Shown here: positions 16,106-24,782 of the stretch, piece after piece | Position numbering within the stretch: the first letter of the stretch is position 1 | How the letters are laid out: each line of letters starts with the position of its first letter | DNA from: [Clostridium] asparagiforme DSM 15981 | GTDB taxonomy: Bacteria; Bacillota; Clostridia; Lachnospirales; Lachnospiraceae | Direction: 5' to 3' | Assembly: GCA_025149125.1 (NCBI GenBank) | Contig: CP102272.1 | Coordinates: forward strand, 434,001 to 498,000 | Length of the DNA stretch: 64,000 nucleotides | The notes under the pieces: generated by a model | Seen by the model: only the letters and a program-made list of their open reading frames with translations | The model's database searches: none | What the model was told of the DNA's origin: nothing | Program-made: the position numbers and the translations under genes

Positions 16106-16786
16106 ATGACAATCGAGGCCAGACAGGCGGGGGAGACTGCGAAGGAGTACGCCTACCGCGTTATAAAGGAAAATATCATCACGCTGGAGCTGGAACCGGG
16201 GAGCACGCTGAACGATATGGAGATTTCCCAGATGATCGGTATCAGCCGCACTCCGGTCCGCGAGGCGATTATCAAGCTCAAGGAGGAGTCGGATATCATT
16301 GAGATTTTCCCACAGCGCGGGATGCGCATCGCGCTGATTGATACGGATATTGTTCAGGAAGTACGTTTTCTGCGATTGACCCTGGAGAAGGCGATGGTGG
16401 AGCTGGCCTGCGACATGGCTCAGGAAGCGGATTTCGTGTGGCTGGAGGAAAACCTCACGCTTCAGGAGTTTTATCTGAAAAACAACCTGATCCAGAAGCT
16501 TTTGGAGCTTGACAACGCCCTGCACCGCAAGCTGTTTACAATCTGCCGCAAGGATCTGATCTACCGCATGAGCCAGGGACTTTCCATCCACTACGACCGG
16601 GTCCGCAACATGGAGGCCACCGCGATTCACGGCCATAAGACCGTGGAGGACCACCGGAATCTGGTAAAAGCCATCCGCGGCAAGGACAAGGAGCTGGCCA
16701 AGCGGATAATGGAGGAGCATCTGGACCGGTGGCTGATGAACGAGCAGACCCTGCGGAACGAGTACCCGCAATACTTCAAATCCTGA
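16106..16786 (+). CDS. GntR-family (FadR subgroup) transcriptional regulator
   Basis: A 226-residue regulator with an N-terminal winged helix-turn-helix (about residues 10-75: ISQMIGISRTPVREAIIKLK) and an all-helical FCD ligand-binding domain. The FCD domain carries the metal/ligand histidine pattern (D-N-A-L-H in the middle, H-Y-D-R, then EDHRNLVKAI). FadR/UxuR-type members repress hexuronate genes until a sugar acid binds. The gene follows uxuB by 43 bases with AAGGAG before the ATG. It lies exactly between two promoters that share an 18-bp palindrome, so autoregulation plus control of the adjacent ABC transporter is the simplest reading. Confidence 0.9.
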   Translation: MTIEARQAGETAKEYAYRVIKENIITLELEPGSTLNDMEISQMIGISRTPVREAIIKLKEESDIIEIFPQRGMRIALIDTDIVQEVRFLRLTLEKAMVELACDMAQEADFVWLEENLTLQEFYLKNNLIQKLLELDNALHRKLFTICRKDLIYRMSQGLSIHYDRVRNMEATAIHGHKTVEDHRNLVKAIRGKDKELAKRIMEEHLDRWLMNEQTLRNEYPQYFKS

Positions 16787-16826
16787 TCCGACAAACATGA
16801 TAAAAAATTAACAATTAAAAGGCGAG

Positions 16827-16867
16827 AAATAGTGCGAATTATCCTAAAATGGGTTCGCACTATTTTT
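16827..16867 (+). terminator. Terminator of the uxuA-uxuB-gntR operon
   Basis: AAATAGTGCGAA (16827-16838) pairs with TTCGCACTATTT (from 16854), followed by a T-run. Confidence 0.9.
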
Positions 16868-16880
16868 GATGCCCCGGTTT

Positions 16881-16926
16881 ATATGCACAATCATAAATTC
16901 TAACTGGAAAAAATAATTGTGCATAT
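16881..16926. promoter_or_regulatory. Inverted repeat ATATGCACAAT ... ATTGTGCATAT
   Basis: Eleven-base perfect arms at 16881-16891 and 16916-16926, just upstream of the ABC-transporter promoter (-35 at 16941). The arm recurs at 45330-45376, and its core recurs in the pfl promoter. It is a candidate site for a more global regulator. Confidence 0.55.
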
Positions 16927-16940
16927 TTTTGAAATACCTA

Positions 16941-16969
16941 TTGACATATACTGTGAGATGTGGTAAATT
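16941..16969 (+). promoter_or_regulatory. Promoter of the sugar ABC-transporter operon
   Basis: TTGACA (16941-16946), 17-base spacer, TAAATT (16964-16969). Transcription would start near 16976, directly before the operator palindrome. Confidence 0.8.
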
Positions 16970-16981
16970 AAAGTCACTTAG

Positions 16982-16999
16982 TAATATATTAGTATATTA
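16982..16999. promoter_or_regulatory. Operator TAATATA-TTAG-TATATTA before the ABC transporter
   Basis: Perfect 7+4+7 palindrome just downstream of the predicted start of transcription. It matches the uxuA operator at 17 of 18 positions. Confidence 0.85.
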
Positions 17000-17047
17000 A
17001 AACATCACAAGGGTGGAAAATGTGTTACTGAAAGGAGAAGAAAGAAA

Positions 17048-18178
17048 ATGAAAAAAAGTAAATGGATCGCAATGTTGGTGGGAGGAGCCATGATTTGTTC
17101 GCTGGCAGCCTGCGGAGGACAGAGCAGTTCCGCGCCGGCTTCCACGGCAGCCCCTACTGAGAAAACGGCGGATACCACGGCAGCCGAGGCCGGAGATACC
17201 ACGGAAGCGGCGGCGGACGCAGCTGCGGAGGACAAAGGCGAGGGCAAGGGTTACGTGATCGGCTTCAGCAACTCTTACAACGGCAATACATACCGTCAGG
17301 CCATGGAAGGCTATTTAAAGGAAGCGGCCGAGGAGCTTCAAAAGACCGGCGAGGTCAGCGAGGTGATTTTTGCCGAGTCCAACCAGAACAACAGCACCCA
17401 GGTGCAGCAGATTGAGAACTTCATCCTTCAGGGCGTGGACGCGATCATCATCGATCCCGGTTCCGCAACCGCATTAAATGGCGCAATCCAGGAGGCTTCC
17501 GACGCCGGAATCCCCTGTATCATCATCAACGACGGCCCGGTGAGCTCCGAGGCTGAACTGTGCTACCAGATCAACTTTGACACCATCGCTCAGATGGGTT
17601 ACCTGACCGAGTATGTCTGCGAAGCCATCGGCGGCAAGGGCAACATCATCGAGCTGCGCGGAACCGCCGGAAGCGAGTTCGATAATATCGCACACGAGGG
17701 TGTTCTGAAGGTGCTGGAGAAATACCCGGACATCAAGGTTGTGGCTGAGATTTACACTGACTGGACCGGTTCCAAGGCTCAGTCCGAGCTGGCCAGCGTA
17801 CTGCCCACACTGGACAAGGTGGACGGCGTTGTGACCCAGGGCGGTGACTCCTACGCAGCCGTGCAGGCGTTCCAGTCCGCAGGCCTGGATCTGCCGATCA
17901 TCGGCGGAGACAACAGAGGTTATTTCCTGAAATGGTGGGCCAACGAGGCTCCGGAAGGCTATGACACTGTATCCGTTTCCTCCAACCCCTGGGACGGCGC
18001 TACCGGACTGTACGTGGCGGTGGACATCCTGGACGGCAAGGACGTTCCCAAGGAAATGATCCATCCCTTCGGTATTGTGACCAAGGACGAGGTGAAGGAT
18101 TACGCGGATGTGGCCGACGAGGCCATCTGCTGCCCGACCTTTGACCGGGATTGGGTGAGAGAGAATCTTTATAAGTAA
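17048..18178 (+). CDS. Sugar ABC transporter substrate-binding lipoprotein
   Basis: A 376-residue lipoprotein (lipobox SLAAC, lipidated C22) with an acidic Ala/Thr-rich linker to about residue 65. The type I periplasmic-binding-protein fold (Peripla_BP_4, ribose/galactose class) follows. Typical elements are VIGFSNSYNGNTYRQAMEG, ILQGVDAIIIDPGSATALNGAIQEA and DGVVTQGGDSYAAVQAFQ. It captures a sugar or sugar acid outside the membrane for the fused ATPase-permease and second permease downstream. The shared operator with uxuA suggests a hexuronate or related aldonic acid as ligand (inference). It is separated from the rest of the operon by a terminator-like hairpin and repeats, which would give the receptor a higher expression level. 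Confidence 0.93.
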   Translation: MKKSKWIAMLVGGAMICSLAACGGQSSSAPASTAAPTEKTADTTAAEAGDTTEAAADAAAEDKGEGKGYVIGFSNSYNGNTYRQAMEGYLKEAAEELQKTGEVSEVIFAESNQNNSTQVQQIENFILQGVDAIIIDPGSATALNGAIQEASDAGIPCIIINDGPVSSEAELCYQINFDTIAQMGYLTEYVCEAIGGKGNIIELRGTAGSEFDNIAHEGVLKVLEKYPDIKVVAEIYTDWTGSKAQSELASVLPTLDKVDGVVTQGGDSYAAVQAFQSAGLDLPIIGGDNRGYFLKWWANEAPEGYDTVSVSSNPWDGATGLYVAVDILDGKDVPKEMIHPFGIVTKDEVKDYADVADEAICCPTFDRDWVRENLYK

Positions 18179-18212
18179 AATAGTCGCTGCTGGATTCATT
18201 TGAACGGACAGG

Positions 18213-18248
18213 GGCCGGCTGCTGCAGATAAGCGGCTGCCGGCCTTTT
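18213..18248 (+). terminator. Hairpin with T-run after the binding-protein gene (possible attenuator)
   Basis: GGCCGGC (18213-18219) pairs with GCCGGCC (18238-18244) around an inner GCTGC/GCGGC stem, followed by TTTT. Its place between receptor and transporter genes suits partial termination that favours the receptor. Confidence 0.7.
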
Positions 18249-18363
18249 GCTGAATGTAATGGGCCACAGGCGCAAGCCTGTGGGCGATTGCTGAATGTAA
18301 TGGGCCGCAGACGCAGCCTGCGGGCGATTGCTGAATGTAATGGGCCGCAGCCTGCGGGCCATC
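18247..18363 (+). repeat. Three tandem copies of a roughly 40-bp hairpin repeat
   Basis: The unit TTGCTGAATGTAATGGGCC starts at 18247, 18288 and 18328. Each copy ends in a short hairpin of decreasing size; the first is CCACAGGC-GCAA-GCCTGTGG with a GNRA loop, the second CCGCAG/CTGCGG, the third a minimal version. I see no coding capacity. Confidence 0.85.
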
Positions 18364-18439
18364 GCGGGCATGGACCGGGCGATCCGGGCCGCTGGGGCCG
18401 GATCCGGGCACAGATTTTAAAGAAAGGGCGAAAGGGAAG

Positions 18440-19150
18440 ATGGAACATAACAACTATATCGAGATGATCGAGGCGATCCGGGACCACGCGAAGGTGGTGG
18501 ATTTGTCCTACACCATGGAAATGAACATGCCGTTCTGGCCGACGCAGCCGAAGTACGAGGCCGTGGTTGTGGAGACCTACGAAGCGGGAGGCGAGTCCTA
18601 CCACCAGAGCATCCGCATATCCGAGCATACCGGCACCCACATCGACGCGCCGAAGCATTTTATCCCGGGAGGCTGTCCGGTGGATGAGCTGTCCCCCAGG
18701 ACGGTTATGGGCCGGGGTGTCACCATTCACGGAGAGAATATCGCGCCCTGCGGACTGTTACCACTGGAACAGATCAAAGCCTTCGAGACGGAGAACGGGG
18801 AGATCAAGGCGGGAGATATCGTGATGATCCGTTTCGGTTGGGAAGACAAATACGCCATTCTGCCCGAGGATAAAGGGTTTTTAAGGGACTGGCCCGGCCT
18901 TTCGGAGGAAGCCGCCCGGTATCTGGCAGAGAAGGGCGTGGCCGTCGTGGGCTGCGACACGCTGGCTCTGGATGCTTTCGGTGTGAAGCGCTACATTTCC
19001 CACGAGATTCTGCTGGGACAGGGGATTCCGATTATGGAAAATCTCCGCAACCTGGGGGAGCTGCCGCCCTTCTGCGCGGTGGTCGGCCTTCAGAATAAAT
19101 TTAAGGGCGGTTCGGGCTCGCCGATCCGGCTGGTGGCGTTTGTACAGTAA
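18440..19150 (+). CDS. Cyclase-family (kynurenine-formamidase-like) metal hydrolase
   Basis: A 236-residue protein of the putative cyclase / KynB-like hydrolase family (PF04199). The signature SEHTGTHIDAPKHF gives the HxGTHxDxPxHF metal-binding motif, and GVAVVGCDTLALD and ISHEILLGQGIPIMENL are conserved downstream segments. Family members hydrolyse amides or lactones using a divalent metal. Within a sugar-acid transport operon a lactonase-type role is plausible but unproven. AAAGGGCGAAAGGGAAG precedes the ATG and serves as a purine-rich ribosome-binding region. Confidence 0.88.
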   Translation: MEHNNYIEMIEAIRDHAKVVDLSYTMEMNMPFWPTQPKYEAVVVETYEAGGESYHQSIRISEHTGTHIDAPKHFIPGGCPVDELSPRTVMGRGVTIHGENIAPCGLLPLEQIKAFETENGEIKAGDIVMIRFGWEDKYAILPEDKGFLRDWPGLSEEAARYLAEKGVAVVGCDTLALDAFGVKRYISHEILLGQGIPIMENLRNLGELPPFCAVVGLQNKFKGGSGSPIRLVAFVQ

Positions 19151-19158
19151 AACTGCGG

Positions 19159-21636
19159 ATGAGAGGATGTGAGGACGTGAAACATAAAGAAAACCAGACT
19201 CCCTACATGGAGTTACAGGGGATAGACCGCTTTTTCGGCATCACCAAGGCGCTCCAGAAGGTGGATCTGCAGATTTACTCCGGGGAAGTGATCGGCCTTG
19301 TGGGCCCCAACGGAGCCGGCAAATCCACCATGATGAAGATTCTCACCGGCGTGCTGCCGCCCACGGCGGGCACTATTTTGCTGGAGGGAAGCGCCAGAGA
19401 AAAATACACCACCCGGGACTCCAAGGAGGCGGGCATCGCCTGCGCCTACCAGGACCTGTCCCTGTGTACCAATCTGAGCGTCTACGAAAACTTTGCCATG
19501 CTGAACGTGGAGCACACCCTGGTGGGCAAGCCGGGCTGGCGGGCCAGGGCACAGGCTGAGGCCAAGGAGCTTTTGGAGCGCTATTTTCCGGGAAATAACA
19601 TCGACGTTCAGAAGGCGGTGGAGAAGCTGTCCCTGGCAGAGCGGCAGATTGTGGAGATCTGCAAGACGCTGATGACGGATCATTTAAAGGTCCTGATCCT
19701 GGATGAACCCACCTCAGCCCTGTCCACGGACAAGGCGGGCCAGCTGCACCAGGTGGTAAAGGAGCTCAGCGACAAGGGCGTGGCCGTGATTTACATTTCC
19801 CACAAGCTGGATGAGATCAAGCTGGTTTCCGACCGCATCCTGCTGCTGCGCAACGGCCAGAACGCCGGGGCCTGCGATCCCGACGAGATTACCACCCAGG
19901 AGCTGATCGGCATGATGGGCGGCGAGATGACCCGGCGGGAGCGCGGGGAAGCGGCGGCCGGAGAGGGCGCGGAAGGGAAATGCCTGGTGGATGTGAAGAA
20001 CCTGACGGGCGGACAGCTCCAGGACATTACCATGCACGTGGGACGCGGGGAGATCGTGGGCATCTCCGGTCTGGTGGGTTCCGGCCAGACCGAGCTGTTA
20101 AACGCCATTTTCTCCGCACGCAGGCACCAGGGAAGCCGGACTAAAAACGGCGTGCTCATCGACGGCACCGTTTCCTATGTCAGCGGCGACCGGGCCAAGG
20201 AGGGGGTATTCCAGCTCTGGGATATTTTCGACAACATCCTGATCGCCAACTTAGACCAGGTAAAATCCGGCGTTTTACTGGATCAGAAGAAATCCGAGGG
20301 CCTGGCCCAGCACTGGTACGATAAGTTAAAGTTCCGGGCAGAGGGCATTCACAGCCCCATCATGTCCCTGTCCGGCGGCAACCAGCAGAAGGCGCTGATC
20401 GCCAGGGGCATCGCCTCGGGCGCGGATGTGATTATCTTGAACGACCCCACCGCGGGCGTTGACATTGAGACCAAGCAGGAGATTTACAACCTGCTGGAGG
20501 AGGCCAAGAACGAGGGGCGCGGAATCATTCTGTACAGTACCGAGGATTCGGAGATTGAAATCTGCGACCGCGCCTACATCATGCACGAGGGCGCCATCAC
20601 CGAGGAGCTGGTGGGTGAGAACATTACGGTTCCCAACATCGTCAAGGCATCCTTTGAGGACGTGGCGAAAAAGCAGGTTAAGGAGGAGGTAAAACGCGGA
20701 AAGCTGGCCGCCATCGGCAGCTCCCGGATTCTGCTCCCGGTGCTGACCATGGTGTTTATGATTCTGGCCAACGCCTACATGAACCCCAACATTCTGTCCT
20801 ACTTCGGCGTGCGGACCCTGATCGGCTCCGCGGTCCCGCTGGTATTCGCGGCTCTGGGCCAGATGTTCATCGTGGTTTCCGGCGACATCGACATGGGCAA
20901 CGGCTATTCCATCGGCCTGGTGAACGTGCTGGTGGCCGTGATCCTGACGGCTAACCCACTGATGGGTGTGATCAGCCTGCTGCTGTTCATCACAGCTTAC
21001 GTGCTTATGGGCGCGCTGATCCACGTGCGCAACATTCCGGCTATCGTGGTGACCCTGGGCGCGCAGTTTATCTGGCTGGGCATCGCCCTGGTGCTCTGTC
21101 CCACTCCCGGCGGTTCCTGCCCGGACTGGCTGATCGGATTTTACAAGTATAAAATGCCTCTGGTGCCCATGCCCGTGCTGATCGCCGTGACGGCGGCCGC
21201 GGTTTCCTGGTATATCCTGTACCGCTCCAAATACGGTATGATCCTGCGGGGAATCGGCAACAATCCCACCGCTATCGAGCGCTCCGGCTGGTCCTACCTG
21301 ACGGCCAAGATGACCAACTACGGCCTGTCCGCCGTGATGGTGATCCTGTCCGGCATGACCTTCACGGCCGTGTGTCTGGGCGCGGACGCAAACAGCGCGG
21401 CGTCCTACTGTATGTTGAGCATCGCCACGGTCATCCTGGGCGGCTGCGAGATGAGCGGAGGCGTGGTGGAGCCGGTGGGCGTGGTAGTGGGCGGAATCGC
21501 GATGTCCTTTATCACAGCCCTTCTCACCTCAATGAAGGTGGACTCCAACTTCCAGACCGCGGTTACAGGCATTATTTTGATTCTGGTACTGGCAATCAAG
21601 TTGATTACCCATAAGAAGGAGGCAGCAGGCAAATGA
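19159..21636 (+). CDS. Sugar ABC transporter ATPase fused to its permease (RbsA-RbsC-type fusion)
   Basis: An 825-residue protein. Residues 1 to about 510 are an RbsA/MglA-type tandem ATPase: the first cassette has Walker A GPNGAGKST, signature LSLAERQ and Walker B VLILDEPTSA. The second has the usual modified P-loop GLVGSGQTE, signature LSGGNQQK and VIILNDPTAG. Residues about 515-820 form an RbsC-like permease with 8-10 transmembrane segments (for example FAALGQMFIVVSGDIDMGNG and AASYCMLSIATVILGGCEMSGG). These are normally two proteins. No frameshift or internal stop is needed, and TM1 follows the second cassette after a lysine-rich linker. It overlaps the second permease by four bases. A GTG at 19177 is an alternative start. 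Confidence 0.92.
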   Translation: MRGCEDVKHKENQTPYMELQGIDRFFGITKALQKVDLQIYSGEVIGLVGPNGAGKSTMMKILTGVLPPTAGTILLEGSAREKYTTRDSKEAGIACAYQDLSLCTNLSVYENFAMLNVEHTLVGKPGWRARAQAEAKELLERYFPGNNIDVQKAVEKLSLAERQIVEICKTLMTDHLKVLILDEPTSALSTDKAGQLHQVVKELSDKGVAVIYISHKLDEIKLVSDRILLLRNGQNAGACDPDEITTQELIGMMGGEMTRRERGEAAAGEGAEGKCLVDVKNLTGGQLQDITMHVGRGEIVGISGLVGSGQTELLNAIFSARRHQGSRTKNGVLIDGTVSYVSGDRAKEGVFQLWDIFDNILIANLDQVKSGVLLDQKKSEGLAQHWYDKLKFRAEGIHSPIMSLSGGNQQKALIARGIASGADVIILNDPTAGVDIETKQEIYNLLEEAKNEGRGIILYSTEDSEIEICDRAYIMHEGAITEELVGENITVPNIVKASFEDVAKKQVKEEVKRGKLAAIGSSRILLPVLTMVFMILANAYMNPNILSYFGVRTLIGSAVPLVFAALGQMFIVVSGDIDMGNGYSIGLVNVLVAVILTANPLMGVISLLLFITAYVLMGALIHVRNIPAIVVTLGAQFIWLGIALVLCPTPGGSCPDWLIGFYKYKMPLVPMPVLIAVTAAAVSWYILYRSKYGMILRGIGNNPTAIERSGWSYLTAKMTNYGLSAVMVILSGMTFTAVCLGADANSAASYCMLSIATVILGGCEMSGGVVEPVGVVVGGIAMSFITALLTSMKVDSNFQTAVTGIILILVLAIKLITHKKEAAGK

Positions 21637-22565
21637 AGAAATTTGTAGAAAAGTATACCTTTATATGGCCGCTTCTGGGCTCTTTGATTCTGTGGGGGCT
21701 GATCGGCGCGGTTTCCGGCCGGTTTACAGCCAATCAGCTGTTTTCCTGCGCCAGACTGGCATCCTTCGCCCTTCTGCTGGCTTTGGGCCAGATGGTGGTG
21801 GTCACCAGCGGCGAGGGCGCCATCGACTTGTCCCAGGTCTACATCCTGACCCTCTGCGCCTATATGTCCTGCAACCTGATGAACGTCAATCCGGTGCTGG
21901 GCTTTGTGGTGGCCATCGCGGTGGGCGCGCTCTGCGGCTTTGTCAACGGCTGCATCAACATTTATCTCAAGGTGCCGGCTATGATCACCACGCTGGCCAC
22001 CGGCTACATTATATTTACCATCATCCTGATCGGCGCGCCCCATATGACCACGCTTCCCTATGCGGGCCTGGTGTCGTTTATCAACATGAACTTCGGCGGT
22101 TTCTCCATGCTGACCGTAATCTGTATCGCGGTGGCTGCGGTTCTGGCCGTGCTGCTGTACAAGACCAAATACGGCAAACAGCTTCACGCGGTGGGCCAGA
22201 AACGCCTGGCGGCCCGGTATTCGGGCATCGCGGTGGGGCGCGTGGTGATCACGGCCTTCACCCTGGGTGGAGCGCTCTGCGGCCTGGCCGGAGTTCTGTG
22301 CGGTGCATTTATCGGCGGCGCGTTCCAGGATATGGGCTCCACCTACTTCCTGCCCTCCATTGCGGCGGCGTTTGTAGGCGGGACGGCGGCTGCCGGCGGC
22401 CGTTCCAACGTGCTGGGCGTCTGCCTTGGCGCGCTGATGATGTCCTTTATGACCACATTCTTAAATGCGGCCAGTTTATCACCGGGTATGCAGAGGCTGA
22501 TCCAGGGCGCGTTCCTGGTATTGATCCTGGTGGCCTCAGTTTCAAATGCAGTGAAGAAGAAATAA
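21633..22565 (+). CDS. Sugar ABC transporter permease (RbsC family)
   Basis: A 310-residue BPD_transp_2 family permease with 8-10 hydrophobic segments. The conserved stretch LALGQMVVVTSGEGAIDLSQVYILTLCAY aligns with the same region of the fused permease upstream, and IAAAFVGGTAAAGGRSNVLG is the C-terminal family motif. It should form a heterodimeric membrane channel with the permease half of the preceding fusion protein. Its ATG overlaps the preceding stop (ATGA), and GGAGGCAGCAGG lies upstream. Confidence 0.93.
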   Translation: MKKFVEKYTFIWPLLGSLILWGLIGAVSGRFTANQLFSCARLASFALLLALGQMVVVTSGEGAIDLSQVYILTLCAYMSCNLMNVNPVLGFVVAIAVGALCGFVNGCINIYLKVPAMITTLATGYIIFTIILIGAPHMTTLPYAGLVSFINMNFGGFSMLTVICIAVAAVLAVLLYKTKYGKQLHAVGQKRLAARYSGIAVGRVVITAFTLGGALCGLAGVLCGAFIGGAFQDMGSTYFLPSIAAAFVGGTAAAGGRSNVLGVCLGALMMSFMTTFLNAASLSPGMQRLIQGAFLVLILVASVSNAVKKK

Positions 22566-22599
22566 GCATGTAAGAATGGTTGGAAAGGAATTGATGAAA

Positions 22600-23619
22600 A
22601 TGAAAGCGATTCAAATTGAAAAACCCGAAGTATTAAAAATAATTGATATGGAAAAGCCCGTGCTCACGCAGCAGGACAATGTGATTGTGAAAATGAAGGC
22701 TGCGGGCATCTGCGGCTCCGACGTGGGCATTTACCACGGAACCAACGCAGCGGCCACCTATCCCCGGGTGATCGGCCATGAGATGGTGGGCATCATTGAG
22801 GAGGTTGGCCCGGGCGTCACCCGCGTAAAGCCCGGAGACCGGGTGATCGTGGACCAGGTGAAGAGCTGCGGTCACTGCTACGCCTGCCGCAAGGGCCGTG
22901 GAAATGTGTGCGGAAGCCTGGAAGTGAGAGGCGTGCACATTGACGGCGGTTACCGCGAGTACATGGCGGTGCCGGAAGATGCCTGCTACCTGCTGCCGGA
23001 GGGACTCTCCGACGTGGAGGCGGTTATGATCGAACCCACCACCATCGCCATCCAGAGCTGTTCCAGAGCCCAGCTCTGCGCGGAGGACACGCTGCTGATC
23101 TACGGCTGCGGCGCCCTTGGAAGCACGATTTTAAAGATCGCCAGGCTCAGCGGAGCTACCATCATCGTCACGGACGTGGTGGACGAGAAGCTGGAGGAGG
23201 CGAAGAAGAACGGAGCCCACTACACCATCAACTCCATGAAGGAGGATTTGGAACAGCGGGTGCGGGAGTTGACCGACGGCTACGGTGTGACCGTTTCCAT
23301 CGACGCCGCCTGCTTAAAGACCTCCCTGCTGACCCTGCTCAAGGTGACGGGAAATGCGGGCCGGGTGATCACCATGGGATTTTCGGTGGCTCCCACGGAG
23401 GTGAACCAGTTCCTGATCACCTCCAAGGAGCTGGATGTGCGCGGCTCCAGGCTTCAGAACAAGAAGTTCGGCGAGGCCATCGAGCTGATCAAGGCCGGGA
23501 AGCTGGACTTAAAGGGAACCATCTCCCACACCTACCCCTTCCTGGAAGCGCAGAAAGCCTTTGACTTTGTGGACACCAAGGACCCCTCCATCCGCAAGGT
23601 GGTGCTCACGTTCGACTGA
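22600..23619 (+). CDS. Zinc-dependent medium-chain alcohol/sugar dehydrogenase
   Basis: A 339-residue MDR-family dehydrogenase. Catalytic zinc ligands fit Cys in [12 protein letters not shown] and His-Glu in [13 protein letters not shown]. The structural zinc site is the four-cysteine run [16 protein letters not shown]. The NAD(P) fold shows [14 protein letters not shown]. It is related to sorbitol, threonine and idonate dehydrogenases, and in this operon it probably oxidises a sugar acid or polyol. The ATG at 22600 is chosen for its spacing from GGAAAGGA; the ATG at 22594 would add two residues. It is the last gene before a strong bidirectional terminator. Confidence 0.9.
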   Translation: MKAIQIEKPEVLKIIDMEKPVLTQQDNVIVKMKAAGICGSDVGIYHGTNAAATYPRVIGHEMVGIIEEVGPGVTRVKPGDRVIVDQVKSCGHCYACRKGRGNVCGSLEVRGVHIDGGYREYMAVPEDACYLLPEGLSDVEAVMIEPTTIAIQSCSRAQLCAEDTLLIYGCGALGSTILKIARLSGATIIVTDVVDEKLEEAKKNGAHYTINSMKEDLEQRVRELTDGYGVTVSIDAACLKTSLLTLLKVTGNAGRVITMGFSVAPTEVNQFLITSKELDVRGSRLQNKKFGEAIELIKAGKLDLKGTISHTYPFLEAQKAFDFVDTKDPSIRKVVLTFD

Positions 23620-23642
23620 TGAGAGTCGAAGAATCGAACATA

Positions 23643-23684
23643 AAAAATGCCCCGGCAGAGATTTGGGCCTGCCGGGGCATTTTT
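23643..23684. terminator. Bidirectional terminator between the sugar operon and mecA
   Basis: AAAAATGCCCCGGCAG pairs with CTGCCGGGGCATTTTT, with A- and T-runs on both sides. It can serve the dehydrogenase (plus) and mecA (minus). Confidence 0.95.
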
Positions 23685-23703
23685 AACATCCATTTTAACA
23701 AAA

Positions 23704-24498
23704 TCAGATTTTTTGCAGATCCTGAAGCGCTTTATCCGCGATCATCACCTCGTAGTGTTCCCGGAAGTAGGCTTCGCTGGCGTACTCGTTGGACAGCTTC
23801 ATGGCGTACTCCGCCAGGATGTTGCAGCTTCTGGAAAATTCCAGGTCGCCGCCGCCCTTGCGCTTCATCACCAGGTAATACTGGCGGGTGCCGGGCTTTT
23901 TAAAGAGGGTGTTGACTCCGGAGTAGAGTCCGCCCACAGCCCGGGCCGCTTCGCAGATCCGGTCCAGATTCTCGAAACGGAAAATCCTGGTGGCGTCGGC
24001 GTCACGGCTGTCCGCGGCAGAGCCGCCGCCGGTTTCTCCGGCCTGCAGGCCCTTTCCGGGAGCCGGAATCGCAGTTGATTCTGTATAATCCACATCCCCG
24101 GCGCCTTCCAGCAGCTGGCCTGCCAGCTGGGAGAGCAGGGATTCCGTATCCTCATCGGAGGGCGGCGAGAACTTGGCGAAGCGGGTATCCAGTTCCTCGG
24201 GGTCCTCAATCTTGGTGATCACCAGCATGATGCTTTCGCCGGACAAGGGAATCGCTTCCACCATGAGCGGGATGTCGTCGGCTTCAAATCCGACTTCGTT
24301 GGAGGCTTTCTGGATCATCTCCCGGAACAGCTTCCGGGCCTTCTCCGTTCCGTAGGCCAGTTCCACCAGATTCAGGTTCCGCACGCTTAAATCGAAGCTT
24401 GTGAGGGTACAGCGGATCTGATTCTCATTTATTCGTTCTATCTTCAATAGGATCACTTCCTGTTCTGTATCAATCTCGGGTGCCGTCGGCACAGTCAT
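23704..24498 (-). CDS. mecA: Adaptor protein MecA
   Basis: A 264-residue adaptor of the MecA/NegF family, which delivers substrates to the ClpC ATPase for degradation. The N-terminal substrate-binding domain is clear (KIERINENQIRCTLTSFDL, then LVELAYGTEKARKLFREMI and DDIPLMVEAIPLSG). A variable acidic, glycine-rich linker (about residues 110-165) separates it from the C-terminal ClpC-binding domain (FRFENLDRICEAA... and EYAMKLSNEYASEAYFREHY). Length is normal for Firmicutes. The start at 24498 adds some 18 residues before the usual MKIERI-type start, so a shorter start is possible. It is monocistronic. Confidence 0.93.
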   Translation of the reverse strand: MTVPTAPEIDTEQEVILLKIERINENQIRCTLTSFDLSVRNLNLVELAYGTEKARKLFREMIQKASNEVGFEADDIPLMVEAIPLSGESIMLVITKIEDPEELDTRFAKFSPPSDEDTESLLSQLAGQLLEGAGDVDYTESTAIPAPGKGLQAGETGGGSAADSRDADATRIFRFENLDRICEAARAVGGLYSGVNTLFKKPGTRQYYLVMKRKGGGDLEFSRSCNILAEYAMKLSNEYASEAYFREHYEVMIADKALQDLQKI

Positions 24499-24718
24499 TA
24501 GTTAGACTCCCACACTCTAAATATACTACAGAACGGGGGGAAATATCAATTAAAATATTTCAAATTAATGAAATTTTAAGGGAAACGGATCCGGTGGAAG
24601 ATTTGCCCGCAGTCAGACTGAAGCTAACAGGAGCTAAAATAAATCAGGTGAAAAATTGAGGCGGTCGGAGATGATGTTTTTAAGGGATTAAATTTTTCAA
24701 CAAGGTTACAATAAAATA

Positions 24719-24747
24719 TTGACATTATGTAGATTAAATGATAATAT
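24719..24747 (+). promoter_or_regulatory. Promoter of the kinase-like operon
   Basis: TTGACA (24719-24724), 17-base spacer, TAATAT (24742-24747), giving a leader of about 30 bases. The AT-rich gap 24499-24718 shows no other feature. Confidence 0.85.
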
Positions 24748-24782
24748 AACCAAACAAGAGATGGTATTGAGACAAAGGAGGG

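Noticed and set aside
18247..18363. CRISPR array
   Set aside because: Only three copies, with variable hairpins and no spacers of constant length or cas genes; nothing else in the window looks like CRISPR.
17474..18730. Minus-strand open frame of 418 codons antisense to the ABC binding protein
   Set aside because: It lies opposite a clear lipoprotein gene and runs through the hairpin repeats, with His/Arg/Gly-rich composition typical of antisense frames.
21665..22573. Second plus-strand frame of 302 codons inside the RbsC-type permease gene
   Set aside because: Arg/Gly/His-rich +1 frame of a clear membrane protein; no ribosome-binding site.
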